From assembly GCF_031877795.1 (NCBI RefSeq), contig NC_133933.1, positions 5,578,632 through 5,642,631 on the forward strand: a DNA stretch of 64,000 bases, written 5' to 3'. The first letter of the stretch is position 1; each line of letters opens with the position of its first letter. The stretch comes from Strix aluco. Lineage: Eukaryota > Chordata > Aves > Strigiformes > Strigidae. Shown here piece after piece: positions 24,257 to 38,640 of this stretch. The position numbers and the translations under genes are program-made. A model generated the notes under the pieces. The model had not been told where the DNA came from, ran no database searches, and saw nothing but the letters and a program-made list of their open reading frames with translations.

Positions 24257-27200
24257 AGAGAGAATAGAAACACTTTCCCAGCAATATGGTTGGGTGGTGT
24301 GGGGATGGCATGGGGCATCCTTTCCCCTGTACTGTTTACTTATATGAAAGCTGTGAAGAAACTCCCTGTTGTCCCTTTCCCCATCATCTCCAGCTACCCT
24401 TCAAAGTGTTTCATGGTTTCTGAATGCAGCCCTAGAGCTAAGGATCCAGCCCTATCTCTGGGATGGTGGTGGAGTTCAAGGTGATGGCCTGTCCTAGTTA
24501 ATGCCATAGGAGAGCTTGTGCTTCCCCGCCCTCCCTGTAAAGCCCACCAGCAGTGTAGTCCTGAAGGAGCATCACTTGTTGCACCAGAGCGCAGTTTCCC
24601 AAAGGATCCTCAGGCTCAGAGATAAGGAGTTGCTTGCTGGTTTTGTTGCCAGTTTCTTGCGTGATTTTTTCTACCTTGATCCCACCCTGGGGAGATGGCT
24701 GCCTTGGAGAAGTGTGATGTGCTGGAGAGAGGGAAGGATGCAGTATGCAATAAATGGCTGGGTAAGTGCTTGTTTTCCCTTCTCCTCACCCTCAGTACAC
24801 TGGACTTACCCAAGATGCCATAAAATAAATGTGCAGTGTCAGTTCTACCCCTGATCACCTCCTCTGTGTAACAGGACTCTTGATAAACCACCTCTACGAT
24901 CATGCTGGGCTAGCAGCAAAAGCATGCCAGGAGGGTGGCTGTGGAGAGGAGGGGAAGGGTGCGATGGGGCACCAAGCGTTCCTGTGTCTTTGTGCCAATA
25001 TACCTGAAAAATGAGAGGAGCTCGTACGGATTATCTGTCCTGAGTAGCAATGAAGTCTAGATTGGGCTGAGTGCTGAAGGCAGTGAGGAAGCTGGAAGCC
25101 CTCTTGAATTGTCATTAGGGTAAAAATTTCAATTTGATTGTTTCAATGTGGAGAATTCGCATGGGCAACCTAAAATAACATGTTCATTATGGTTTTGGCT
25201 GAATTGAGTGACTAAAGTGCAAAGCAGGTGGTGTAACAAGGTAGAGGATCTCATGCTTATTTGCACCTGCTGTGGATTTGGCCCATGGCAGTAATAATAG
25301 AAAGGATGAAACGTAGTTTTTCATCCTTCTCCTACCCCCATTGCTTCTGAATGCTTTAGTAGATGTACAGTGAACAGCTGCAAAGCAAAGCATGTTTCTA
25401 CCTGCTAGCAGCAGCAGTAAATTTGTGAACTTAGTGTTTTACGAATGCCAGATTACCCTGAACTGGGAGAATCTGCAGCAGACACAGAGCAGTGTAGAGC
25501 AGAAAGAAGAGACCATGAAGCTTGGGGTTGAACAAAGAGGTGTAAACGGTAATAACTGTTGAAGCCAGTTTGAATTGTTCTCCAGCCCATTTCTTAAATC
25601 TTGGCTTTCCTGGTATTTCCTGTGCCACTGGTGACAGCGTAATGGGATGTACGTGGTGGGAAGGTTGCGTTTCTGAAGGCTCAGCTTTATCTATTTGATC
25701 GAAAATAAAAAATGAATTTTAACCAGGGGCAAGGAAAAGTTAATTGGAACAACACAGTTTGTGTGCTATTCTGCTTGCAGACTATAACTCACATCAAGGG
25801 CTATCTCCCATGGTCACTTTAAGGTACACACTGTGCTAAGCAGATTGGGTTATAGTACTTACTCTGCAACGGAGAGAGCTTGACAAAGGATTTTCATCAT
25901 TAAATGAATTTTTCATCTCTGCTGAACATATCTGGTGATGAGAGAAATGTAATCATCTGAGGTATCAACTGTCCCTCTGTACTGCTGGCAGTGTGACTCG
26001 TGCCTCTCACATGTGAGATCTTCTCCCATGCTTTTCCTCTCAGGAGGAAGTAAAAGGTATGTGATGTTTTATTTCGGGCAGTATAGGGGGGTTTTTAGGT
26101 TTGAAATGGCTATTTCTGACACATGTTGACTTCTCATTTCTTACGAGTCAGCAAACTAAAAATATCACTGGCACATCTTTGTTTCCCTGGGATCCCTAGT
26201 ACTTGTATGGATAGAAGTGCTGGCAGGTTGGGCCTATTTCCTACCTTGGAGTTGCCCTTGCAACCCCGGTTTGCAGGGAATGGATGGGCTTTTCAGTGTT
26301 TAACTGATTATAAAGCCTAGTGTTCCCAAAAATGGCACATCTCTTGCTTTGGGCAGACTTGGGATGGCACAAAGCTGGCAATGCCATCTTCAGCTCTCAG
26401 AAGTATGTAACAGTGGAGTCCATAAATGATATTTCTCTGCTGAGTCAGGGACATGAGCTAGCATCTGGTTGAAAAGCAGGGAAGGATCCAGAAGCAACAA
26501 GGCTGCCAACCTGCTGATATCCCTCCTTGGCCAGCTGCTTTCCAGAAATCCGTTGTTGGGGTCTCATGTGTGTGCTTTGGCTGATAACAAGGGTGTATCT
26601 TTCCCAATGTTTTCTTTCTGGTGTCTTCTCAGACTCTCTTTCTCCTTCTTCTATCTCACTGTAGCTGAATTCTAGCTGGGTGTCATGGGGAAGCAGATTC
26701 GGAGTCCCCAGGATGGTACCTAATGAGGTAGATTTGCTCTAACCAGGTCAAACATCCAAGTACCACATTTTCCTTCCTTCACCCAACCCTAAAATAACAG
26801 CCAGTACTCACCATACCTTGAAAAAAAAGTTTGTATCAGCTCCCAGTAGATGCCTAACTGAACCGAACTGTTTATTTGGCAGCGTTATGCTCTGGGGATG
26901 CACGTTGGTCCCATTTCTTGAGCCTGTGTGCCTCAGGCTGTTTGGTCTGGCAAATAATAAGCTAATCCTAAAAATCCTCACTTCTTAACAAGCAAAGTAC
27001 GTGGCATCTAGATGGAAATTTAATGAGAAGAGGTTGACGAGCAAAGCTGACAAAGCAGTGACCTTTCCTCTGTGGTGAGCCAGACTGAGTCCATCCTGAG
27101 ATGCTGAGATTAATGAACATGTTGGTTCCAGCCAAGAGCAAATGGGCATTATTTATATCATAGGGCTATTTTATTAGGATGCAAACTTCATAGCGCTGAA

Positions 27201-30200
27201 CTCTTTGCTCAAAAGAAGCCTTGAGCTGAGCCAGCACAAAGAATCATTGAATTATCCACAATTCCTAATGCAAGCATGCTCCAGGGTCAGGGCTGAAGCA
27301 ATCTGTCGGAGTGTGGGGTTGGCCACCTGATAGCTTTTATCAAATAACTTATTGGATAGGAGTATGGGGTTTATGTATTTATTTCAGCTTGCAACATGAA
27401 GTTATCTGCATACATTTTACTCAAAAGAAAAAAAATAACAGCTTCTTTATTAGTATAGCTTTATTACCAGGAATTCTGAGACATCCATGTCCTGAACACT
27501 AAAAACTTCCAATTGTAAGATCTTTTTGCCATTGTTTATAAATTGCCAAGGTTTAGCCCTTTGGCCTGCAATTCTGGCCTGTTTTGTGTTTTAAAGAATG
27601 CTTTTTTTCTGCTAAATTATGTGACCAAACCCAGGAATCAAAAGATCTCTGTAAAGTTCATTTGATGCTCATATTTGTTGCAATGTACTTCTGAGTTTGA
27701 TACTGGGAAAGGAGACCAGGGGATAGCTCTGGTGATTTCAGACCTCCCTTGGTGGCAGTTGGCTCCCTGAAAGGGGAAGCAATGCCATCAGCAAAGGGTT
27801 GGGTGAGGAGGGGCATTGCATGGCAAAAAATAATAAATAAAAAAATACTTAAAGATCCCAGTCTGGAACATGAATAGGGGTTGAGGGGACAACACTGAAG
27901 ATAAGAGGTAGCTTTGAGACTAGAGGCAAGGAGACAAGGTATGGTGCCAAAAGTAGAGGGGTGAAAGGGGAAAGCAATATAGAAACTGGTCTTCATGCAC
28001 TGACTTAGTCTGGAAAGCTCATACAGGGACAAAAATGCTGGAGTGGCTGGAACAGAAAGGTATTTACCAGAGTGTAACTCATAACAGCTGAATCTGCTCT
28101 CAGCTACAATTGCTGCGGCTTCATCAACAGTCTAGTCTTGGTTCATGTTGTTCCTGCCTTCTTGTAGCCATTCAGTGGTAGCTGGGATTAACTTTTTTTA
28201 AAAAAATTAATTGAATTTATGAAGCTAAACTTGATACATATTGAATGTTGGCCTTTCAAGCCTACTAATATTTTAAAAAAATAAAATAAAATGGAGAGAC
28301 TGCTTGTCTGGCATTGACTCCCCATTCCTAGGGCATCCATAACAGAAAGGAGGTGACCCCTTGTCAAGGTCCTGTCTTGTTAGGGTCAGATGTTCTTAGG
28401 AGTTTAAGAATAGACTTTATTTACTGCAGACTGCTCAGACCTTGTTGGGAGATGGCAAGAGATCAGACAAGAAGATCAGAACGGTCCCCTTTGGCCTATT
28501 TGTCTTCCTGTATGAGTAGAGAGTAATTATCTTCTCCATAAGCCCTTCTTGGCTTTAGACTGGGTTTAAAGAAAGATAAATCCCCAAAGCATCAAAGTTA
28601 ATGAAATTACTAATGCATTTAAGAAATAAAATTGCTTGACATAGGGTCAAGTGAGTCAGTACTCCATGTCCTGGTGGCTGGAGAGGGAGGGCAGGCGGAG
28701 ACAATGCTCTGACACACTCTCATCTGGGCAATGCCCAGCCACAAAAATTGCTTCGGTATTTCTGAAAGGCACCGAAGTGTGTCTTGTGCATGGCTTCACG
28801 TTCTCAACGCCTAATTAAGCACAAGGTCTGCGGTTTTGTGGAGATGATCTATGGGTCTGTGTCTGAGTCGTACCATGTGTCCATTTCTTCTAACAGGTTT
28901 TAGTTCTATAAATTAAGTCACGTAAGTTTTATAAGTGTTAAAGGAAGTCATTTAGTTGCAGCAGGTTTCTGTGGCAGGAGTCAGGGGGTGTTTTGGGGTC
29001 TCCCAAAGATTAACCTGCTCTTTTAAAGTGCTAATCCTTTCATCTAAACTGACGTGAGAATCCTAACCACCTTTCTATTACACCCCATTACCCAGATACA
29101 TAAATCTAGTCAGGAAAAATCAGCTTCCAGCAGCTAGAAGTGATTCATTTTTGATGCAAGCAGGGTCCATGCAGGTTTGACATGAGGTTTCAGCAAGGTA
29201 ACAGGAATTAAAGGGCACATTTTAAGCTGATGAGACATTTGGATATCAGGATTATTAATGTTACAGTGTAAATAATCTCTTACCACTCCATTAAATGAGA
29301 GGCTTTCAGGGCATGCAGCTATTGTTAATGACCACCTCCTAATCCTGACTTTCACAGTGTGCTAATTCAAGGTCTCCCGGAGCTCTTTGCAACACAACTA
29401 TTTGCAAGTTAGGACTACTGCACAGGGACAGGGGTGCTAAGCTGATATGCAAAATGAGAGGCCAGTGTGTGCAATGAATCCTTGCTGCCATTGCTCAGTG
29501 ATGCTTATTTATCCCACTTGAAGATAAAGCCGCTGCAGAGGGGGAGGAGGAAAAAATCCTTTCCCAGCTTTAACTGGAAAGGAAGAGGAAAGCATGTTGC
29601 TAACAGATAGAAATGTCTCCATTATTGACACAAAGCGGAGTCCAGAAGACCTTGATTTTTTTGAAAGATGTTGAACTGATCCTATAAAGGCTTAATTTTA
29701 GGCACTATCAGTGCTTTACTCCCAGTAAGGTTTTCTTTCTGTGAAGAAATTAAATAATTATGTAAAAACTAGTTAAACCCAGCAAATATTTGCAGTGCTG
29801 TAATTCCTTGCTGTGACTGAAAGCAGCACAACACTGGAAAAAACCTGATAAATGGTATTAATTTAAACTTGCAATTAAAGAAAAAGAAATCATCTCTTCA
29901 TTTGATGCTTGGAATGGTTTCACACAGATGGTCAAAACTGTCAGGACATCTTGAGGGTATTCTTTGCTATACAGTGACAATTGCAGGGCCCTTCCTGCTG
30001 AAGGAAGATGAGATAACTTTATCCCCTCATTGTGCTAAGTTGCATCACCGGTTTTCACCTTTCAACAAATCCAGCTCTTGCTGATGTGCGATATTAAGGC
30101 TGCAGAGCCCTGGCTGCGAAGGTGACCTCCCCGGTGACAGCAGTACAGGGTGGGATGCTTCTGGGCACAGGGCTCTGCAGGTTTGCATAAGAAACTGCTT

Positions 30201-30875
30201 GCTCCTGAGCCCAGTTACTGGCTGACAGGTTTTATTTGGATGTTTGTCAGTTAATTTCTGTGCTTCACATATTTTAATTACTCAGATGATAAAGCAAAGC
30301 TTTTATGATGTTCTAATATGAAAGCTAAAAGCACTCTTTTAATGCGGAGGTAGTAGCAATTTGCCAGTCCAGTTGCTGTGGCTCATCTTGGGGCTTCCGT
30401 CGACGTGCCCGTGAGGTGTTTTGTTCATTACTGCTGCAATGTTCTCACTGGCAGAGACCCTGTCATTTACTGGGGCATTTAAAGGAAGCAGGGGGGAAAA
30501 GAGCTCAAAGTCCTTTTTGGATGAAGGTGCTCTTTCACGGGTGCCAAAGGAAAGGGAATCTCCTGGCTGCATCTGCAAAACCCCAGACTGCCAAAGATCA
30601 AAACGGATGATGATGAATGAATGAACACACAAAACCCATCTATGTTTTGTGTGCTTTGAGCAACAAGGCATATCCTGGCTGTACATGCAAAATGCTAGCT
30701 CATCAAGTACAAAAATTAAGCTTATTCAGGTTGTTGACTTGCAGGGGCATCAGTCTGTGAGAGAATGCTGTACCAAAGCTGACCACTACCACTCAGTTAT
30801 GCAGTTTTGGGGGGATTATAATCAGTGTTTCCATTAAAACATCAGTTCAGCCCAGCTTGCCTGGAGTCTGCAATT
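24257..30875. other. Non-coding stretch, no gene recognised
   Basis: The sequence is AT-leaning with short A/T runs at about 27,825-27,848 and (TAAAA)n at 28,270-28,291. A consensus-like donor, ggctgg/gtaagtgc, has GT at 24,762-24,763 in the open frame 24,516-24,854, but no protein is recognised. A moderately AT-rich segment at 29,200-29,340 contains attattaatg. No CR1 landmark was found. Confidence 0.5.
28270..28291. repeat. (TAAAA)n-type short repeat
   Basis: A run of aaaaaaataaaataaaat is visible. Confidence 0.7.
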
Positions 30876-30877
30876 CC

Positions 30878-30940
30878 TGAGGGATATACAGCCCCCTCTT
30901 TAGGGTGGGGAGGGACATACAGAGGGATATACAGTCCCCT
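30878..30940 (+). repeat. Imperfect tandem duplication, unit about 43 bases
   Basis: The words gagggatatacagccccct at 30,879 and gagggatatacagtcccct at 30,922 are about 43 bases apart, with a partial agggacatacag between them. This is a small local duplication with no known function. Confidence 0.6.
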
Positions 30941-33180
30941 GTTCACTGGTTCTACCACTCTGGCCAGATCTTGCTTATTCCTCCTCAGTCATGCTGGGGA
31001 GACACAAAACCTACCTTTGTCTGTATGGCAATGTGGTAAGGGTGAGTCGAGATTGCACTCATGGCTTTTTCCACCACAAGATGCAGAAATGTCTTCTCAC
31101 GAACTCCATAAACAGCAAATAGTTGGAGGCTGGAGGAGTATTTGGAAGAAGCATAGCATGTTTGCTTTAGTCTTGTATTTCTCCCAAGGCATCTGCTTTT
31201 GGCTTTGTTAGGGATTGATATGTAGGGCTACATGGCTGCTTAAGCAGCTTCAGCTCTTAAAGCCTTTGGAAACTACCTGCTTTTGGTTTTGGTAAGGATC
31301 TGCAGAGCTCTTTCTGCCTTGTGCCAGCTAGGAGCTCTCCATCCTCCCAGAGCAGGCTCTTAAACTAAACCCTGCTGATCAGGAACAGACCTAGTGGCTT
31401 GCTTGTTCTCTAGTGATAAAACAACTGCACATAAATTCCAAAATCCCTCTGTAAATAGTTCCTTACTGAGATCCTGTCCTTCAGGCTTTGGTTGCGGGGA
31501 CAAAGGTATGTGAAAAGCAAGTAGTTTGAAGGAGACAAGCTAACCTCTTGCCTGCTGAAGAGTGGGATAAAGCAAAGCTATGTCTAAGTTGTGACCAATA
31601 ACCTTAATTTTCCATTATTGAGTGAACCATATGGACAAAGACTTTGTGTAAAGCTTACTAATCTATGTATGTGCATATATGGAGACTCATCAAATATAGA
31701 CTCATTAGGGAAGGGGAAATAAAAATAGATCTAATAAGTCCAATGAGACTCGGTTCAAGTACCATGCCAGGTGCTCAGCACGTGTGGGAGCTCTCATGAT
31801 GCTCCTCTGCCAGTCTTCTACCCTAATGGGAAAGTCTAACTCAAAAAAGTGGTCCCATGATAGCACAGATGCTCCCAATGAAGTGTGGTCCAAGTAACGG
31901 TGACCTGAGTGGCTATAGAAACGTATGTGCCATTTGTTACAAACATCTGGAGGCACGCTGGCAAGCAGAAAGCCCATCCTGTAAAGCAGAACTGCTCACA
32001 GATAGTCTACAGTCAGTTTGAGGCATATTGCTACTATTCCTGCACAAGAAACCCCATTTAACAACATCAAGGCTGTGACATAAATGACTGTAAACAAGGA
32101 AGCTCATAGCTGAGGTTGGCACTCCATCCTGGGCTGGTCACCTGCTAGGAAGGTCTCTTCTGGGTGACATAACTACAGGAATGGAGGTCACAGAGACCCC
32201 TTTACAGCTCAGGCTGAGGTGCTACAGTGGGTGTGCTTGGTGCCAAGGGTGCACCCTGGCTGGAAAGAGCAAAAGGTGCCTAAAACTAGTGAGACCTTGT
32301 CAATGAAACTGTGTGTGTCTGTAAATCCTTGTGACACGGTGTTTTTTTCAAAAACCACGGGAGCTTTGGTCAAAGACGTCACTGAGAAGTGGAGGGTAGC
32401 TAGTCCAAGGCAGTGCAGTCTGAAATATGGAGATGGAGAATCATATCTTTTATCAGGACAGCACCAGGTGACCCCATCAGCAATGATCTTAAACCTTAAA
32501 CCACAATAGTTGCTGCTCAGGGGAGCTGAGCTTTGGCTGTAGACCCAGCAAACCTGAGTCTGGCTTGGTTTCTATTCTAAAGATGCGTAATGTTGTGCTG
32601 CACAGGAGGTTGTCAGGATCTGTTTCTTGGTGTCTGTATTTGTCTGGATCAGACCAGAGGTACAGGCATTGTGTTCAAGGCGGTAAGTTTTAAGTTTCCA
32701 TCCTGTACTTAAAGTATATTTAGTCAAAACTGAAAAAAAAAAAAATATAGCAGGGAAAAAACACTGCTGAGCAATTTCTCTGCCTTAGTGATGTTCATCT
32801 GGAGTGAAAAGAAAGTCCAGAATCAATAAAAAGCTTTATTTAGGAAGCTGAGGCCAGAGGAGAAAAACCAAATGCTCTGCAAAAGGCAGAAAGTGTTAGA
32901 GAAATTACAAAATGCAGAAAATTACACTTAACCTTTAGAAACATAAATGGGGTGCTATGTCAGCATTTTAATCATCCATCCTATTTTCAGCACTGTGTTT
33001 GGATTAAAAACTCCCTCAATAGGATGTTCTGGGTAAATAAGGCTGGGTCAGGGGCATATTTTCTGCTCAGTGAGTGAGTTAAATATAGAAACATGTTTTT
33101 CACCTTTTGAGAAGAGCTTTTCTGAAAGAGGAGGAGGAGTGGGAGCTCTGACCCTGCTCACAGGTAGTGCCTGTTGTGCA
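30941..33180. other. Non-coding stretch, no gene recognised
   Basis: Open frames of up to 128 codons end in or near this part but have no recognised motif. The minus-strand frame 31,977 to 31,705 (90 codons) has a protein-like composition, but I cannot place it in a family. A13 is present at about 32,731-32,743. No CR1 landmark was seen. Confidence 0.45.
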
Positions 33181-33249
33181 TGTCTCTCCCTCTGCCTTTT
33201 TCTCGTTTTTTGTTTCTTTTTTTTTTTTTTTCCCCCACCCCACCCCCCC
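33181..33249 (+). repeat. Near-pure polypyrimidine tract
   Basis: About 69 bases are almost all C and T on the plus strand: C/T mix, then a T-run at about 33,217-33,231, then a C-rich end with cccccaccccaccccccc. The tract could form triplex (H-DNA) structures in principle. Just after it is an aaggat word, which is a poor acceptor. Confidence 0.8.
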
Positions 33250-36200
33250 AAGGATTTTTGAGCTTTTCTGTGCTGTGTACTCAGACGTGAGGTCTCCTTT
33301 CATTAGGGGCCGAGGCAGGGCTGTGCTGCAGCCTCCAGCACTTGTGACAGGTTGGGTACAACTCATGGCAGCGTACAGGAGGCAAAGGTCACGTGAGGCT
33401 TGCGGGCTGCTAAAACCAGTGGTGAAACACTTCCCCCCTCACCTCGCAAAATACCCTTGGGTTTCCCCTTTGATAAAAGCAGGCAAAAACATTTTCCTGT
33501 AATGGGGTGCTTTGCGTTATAGTCAGGAAAAACAACATTGGCTGAGAGAGGAGCTAGGCATCGCCTTGCTAAAATCTGTCCCATGCTCAGGTGCAGCCCT
33601 TTGCATGTGAAAGCGAAGAGCAAAGCCCTTTATGCCTCAATCTGGGGCAACTTCATCTGTTGCCTCAAAATTCTGGCCTGCCTCTCCCCGGCTCTTAGTG
33701 GTGTATATCAAATAGAAATGAAGGATATCAGAGAGCAGACCTAAATCAGTAGTCAGAGTTCTGGACTCTCATTTTTATAATAGCAGGGTGAGGGACTTTG
33801 GGGTTTAATTGTGTGCTGTGATGTTACAGTACTAATGAACTGGTCAGCAGTCCCTGCGGAGGGGGAGCAGCACTCTTCAGTGCTGACTCAGGGAGAGCAT
33901 CAGCAACGTCACCTCTTGAAAATTGCTTTCTTCTTTCATCTTCCTTAAAGCCTGTGTGTATCACCTCTTACGTGCAGCATAGCTGATGGAGCTAACCATG
34001 GGAATGGAGTGAATGGAAAAACGCAGCTTGTAGCTCCCTGAAGAAGACTTTCCTCTTGTAGCCCTTGCTGGGGTCCCACCCCTGGCTTATGCTCTGTTAT
34101 GGCCTGGTCTGGCACCCTTTGAGTAACAAGGTTTTATTCAAGCCTTTATCAACTGGAGTGTAAAACCTCCCCAACTGCTGAAGACATTTCTGAGATAAAT
34201 AAAATGGAAGTGGATTTTGTTTAAATTAAATTTCCCAAGCGACTTAAGCTGTCACTCAAATCAGGATCAGCTTTAATTGATTTAAAATAGCCAAGAAAAC
34301 TTCTGAGAAATGAGAGTTTAAGAAAAGAACAGTTTGTCTTGAATACCTCGAAACCTAAGTTTCAAAATGAGTTTCTTCCAGTTCTCGATAAGCAGCTGTT
34401 CAGTGCAGTAAAAGCACTGGGAGTTTGGACGCACATAGGTGGTCTGTTCCCAACCATGGTCCTCAGCATTATTCTCATGGCATATTATCAAAGAGAAGAG
34501 GGACAAGAGGTGCAGAGCCTGGAGGGTCCCTCAATGGGGTGACAGAGCCAGGGGTAGCATTTGCCTTGTTAAGCACTGTGCTGCTAAGCACAACATGATT
34601 CCCACAGCTGCAAACACAGTGCCAAAAATTAGAAAGAAAATATCTAAAGAAAAGGTTTTGGTTATTTTAACCTACTCCAGGTTAGGTTAAGTCGCTCATG
34701 CTTTTTGAATACCCTATGATCTTACACCATATGCAGGCTGGCAAGCTGTCCGTAGACTTGATTGCTATTTTGTAGTCACCCTCAGCTTCTCTCTGCTTTG
34801 CGTCACTCCAGGTAAGACACCCCAAAAGTTGTGGTAAGTCCAAATTGCACTTCAGGTGCTGTCAGTAGGGGACAGTTGTGCAAAACAGCATCTCAGCAAG
34901 GAACTGCGTAGTGGTGCTAGTGAGCTCCAGCCTCTTTTGTCATTTCTGCTGCAGTCTCCATGTAATATAGAAAAGCCTCAAATGGTTCTGAAAGAGGCAA
35001 GTTTGGCAAAAGACAGATAAGAATGAGTATGCATAAAAAAACTGAGCATAAAATCCTTAATTTGAATAGACACAAGTTGGGTCAAGAGTGAGGCTGTGGA
35101 CTCTCAGGCAAGGTCATTCAGACTGTGTGGTGTTTGATGCTCTGAACTCTTCCCATCTCATCCATGGCATTTATTTGATCTGTTCCATTTTGACTGCTGT
35201 TTCACCTTGGATAAATACACAACAAATGTTTTAATGCACACAAGTAGCTGTTGGAGTCTAAGGATCCATAGGGTGTGTGTGAAGGCTGAGCACCTGGGGA
35301 AATGCTGTCAGCCCTGCCATGTGCCTGAGCAGTGGCTGGGTCGCTCCAGGCTATTGTGCCTTGTTTGGTTCTTGTTACAGCCTTGACAGCATATCCAGTA
35401 AGGAAATTACTGTATTACCTTATATTTTTTCCACTCTATTAATTTTAATACCATTTCAATTAGAGAAAGTGTAAAAGAATCTTATCAAGTCAAATCAAGC
35501 TTTTCCACTTTATTGTTACAAACGACTATTTTATACATTGAGTCCCAATTAGTTTGATTATTAGATCCTTTGGGTTCCTGAACTTTTAAATTTTTCTTTT
35601 ATACATTTCAATCACACTAATAAAACCTAAATCACTGTTGATAATTGACAGACCTTGTGTTTTGACCACGGTTTTTTTGAGTCCTGATTTATAAGCTGTA
35701 TAAGAGATCAGTGTATAGATGTCCTTTCTGCGCAAGTTCTGGCTGTCTGCTTTCCTCCAACGGAGTCAACACATTTTGTAGCTGCAACTACAGCTTGTCA
35801 CATGGTGGTTGCTTTTGGTTACAGACCTGGAGAACAGCAGGAACATGAGCAAACAGCAATACTCTGGTATCAAAGCCTTTCAGACCAAGCTTCTTGTCCA
35901 GCTCCTGAGGGTGATTTGCGTTGGCAGCTGAAGAGGTCTGGACATCTAGCTGAGACCAGGGACCTCATATTTAAGTAGCAAAGGTTAGGCTGAGGTTGAT
36001 GGCTTGTTACTTGGGAGACCTGTTGGACACAGATGTACTATAACTCTTAGAAAAGTATCTTCTTGTAATTATAAGGGAACATGCTAGTCTGCTTTCTAAA
36101 CTAGCTGGAGTTTCCAGGAGTTGTGTTGTGGGCACATACCTCCTTCTAGCTAGCAATAAACCACGTGGCATTGAAATCTGTTATGAACTCTCCTGAACTT

Positions 36201-38640
36201 GGAGAAGACTTTTGATTTGTCTCAGTTGAAGCACTGCAGTGTGAGGCTTTCTCTACCTTCAGGTTCCTCAGTTTCTCTTGCCATAGGGATATGTCCTTAT
36301 GCAAGTCACCTTAGAGAGGGTGAGGTGGGCTGAAGGACGGAGCAAATCAAAAAGACAAGGTTGAGTCAGGATTTCACTGTTAATGCTTTCTTATCTGGGA
36401 ATTGAATGATTAAAGCCATTAAATATTCAGGGAAACTAGTATTAGCTGGTGGTGCACTGAAGTGAGCTATCACTTGTGCTGTCACACAATGTCAGTGTTA
36501 AGGAAAGTGAGTCACTTTGTGCTGCAGCCTTTCAGGGTCGGAGCTTTCCCATCCAGCTGACTGCAGCAGCACCTTCCCACAGCAAGCATCTGTGTCCCTG
36601 ACACTGCCCAACCAGCATCATTCCTACCTTCTTGATCACAGCCTAACGTGAGTTACAAACTCACTGCGTAGCTGCAAACCCAGACAATGCTAGGATTTAT
36701 AACTCTGCCATGCTGAGACCTAGAAGAAGCTGCAGCAGTGGATGGCAGCAAGTCCTAGAGCATTGGGACTACCTGCACGGAGCAGTGCTGAAACATCATG
36801 TGTCTTCTCAGGAGCTGCTTTAATAACAGTATTTTTTTATTTCCTTCTTTCAGAGACCATGTCCTAAATATTCAGCACACAAATTCTTTCAATGAAAGAC
36901 AACGAGAAAAAAAATTTCAACAGCTGTTCCTTTGTTCAAACAACAAAAAAAGAAAATCAAACTACAAAGCAGCACTCCAAGGTCATGTTATTCATTTACG
37001 GGGGGAAAATGAAGAGGCACGAAGCATTTGAGTGAGCTTGAGAATTTACTGTTGGGCATTTCGGGATGTGAGCTTTCATGACGTGAGATGAGAGTCTCAC
37101 TGAAGGACACATAGCTGCACTACTGCTGCTTGAACTTCTCTGCAGGAGTTCAGGAGCTACAGCCTGACCCACCCAAACTGCAGAGGGTCCTACAGCTACA
37201 GAGGATCCTGCAGGAGATCCCAGGAAAGGAGGGAATCCCATCTGTCCCCTCTCTGGATACAGCAGTAAGGTTTGTTTTAATATCACTCCTTTAAGAAATC
37301 ACTCACAACCTGTTTTTCATACAAAGCAATTGTGCCTCTGTATCCTAGCTGTGCCAACATGGAAATTCAGCCTCCAGATTATGGGAGCAGTGGTGTGTGC
37401 TACTCCAGACATGCCTTTCCTCAGACAGATGAGAGGTCCAGAAATGTTTCCCAGGTGTTTTAAAAACCTATTAGCCTTTCAGTGCCAATTCTGAGAGCTA
37501 CTGAAGGGAGAAACTGCTCCAAGCAGTAGATTACCAAGGTGACAACATGAGCAGCTGTGGATTTAGTCAACTCATCAGAAGCCACTTCCTTACAGCAAAG
37601 TGGGGAAACAGAAATCTGCAGTTTAACAGGTGATGTGCAATCCTCCAATGTCAGCCTGCCTTCCTACCGGTGGGGAGGTGCACCAAGAGGTGCAAATGCC
37701 CTTGCGTATCTCGGTTTGCTCTACTTGCACCTGCTTTCAGAAGAGAAAGATCTGAGTATGCCACTGCTTCTGCAGCAAACAAATGGTGCTCTCCCTAGCT
37801 GATAATTTTCCTACTGCAGCTGATTATGTGTCTTGTGGCTTTGGTTTTTCATAAGATTAGGGTATGGGGCTCCTTCTGAATCATTTTTATGATGTGTATT
37901 TGCTGCCAGCTCTTCTGGCTCATCAGGAATCCAGGTCTCCTAACATTCATAACAGGGTAAAAACCTCTCTGGCCCTGCAGTCTTCCATAGTTAACACAGT
38001 CAGACAAAAACACTACTTACTTTGTTTGGAGAAATTAGAAATTCTTTTTGACTGAGTAGCTGACAAGTTCAGTGGTTTGTTGAGATCACAGAGTAAAGGT
38101 TGTTTTTGGGGTATAGGTAGTTTTGAAGCTGCAGTGAGCCATGACTGTGAACCTCAGTGTTTAAAAAATACATCTTATGCAGTCCGTTAATCCTCTTAGG
38201 TTTCAGATGTTGCCCATCCAAGAAGCACTAAAGACAAGTGATGAGGAGTTATAGTTCAATACAGAAGAACTGTGAGACACTGGTTCTCCTGCTCTTGCCC
38301 ATGTGTTGCTTGAGGATTTGTCATGTCAGGGGAAAGCATGTAAAACTGCAGCTCGTCCCCATGCTCAATATTAGAATAGCTGAAACCATGTTCAGTACTC
38401 CTCAGATCTGGACTCTTGCCATTTCTAGAGTAATCCAGGCCCTTCTGGAACCTTTCAGGTACAAAGCAGAGGCTCTTTTCTTCTAGCTCCTGGATACTAA
38501 TAGTACAACCACTTTGAAAGCATATGGGAAATATACGATTGCAAGCATAGCTTGTCATGTCAGCCTTGAGGGTCCCCCTCAAACCCTCCTAGTTCTCAAA
38601 AGCTTTCTGGGTGAACTAATTTGGTACTAGATGTAAAGGT
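33250..38640. other. Non-coding stretch, no gene recognised
   Basis: An AT-rich part lies at 35,400-35,700. A strong donor-like word, cactccag/gtaagac, occurs at 34,811-34,813, and a weak acceptor upstream would leave only a 36-base exon. At 38,238-38,582 both strands stay open for 82 and 108 codons, without any motif I know. Nothing here is assigned as a gene. Confidence 0.45.

Noticed and set aside
31705-31977. 90-codon minus-strand frame with protein-like composition; considered as a decayed retroviral or LTR remnant
   Set aside because: No retroviral motif, LTR boundary, primer-binding site or polypurine tract could be pointed to.
38238-38582. Both strands open for 82 and 108 codons
   Set aside because: Neither product resembles a known family, and double-strand openness is typical of chance.
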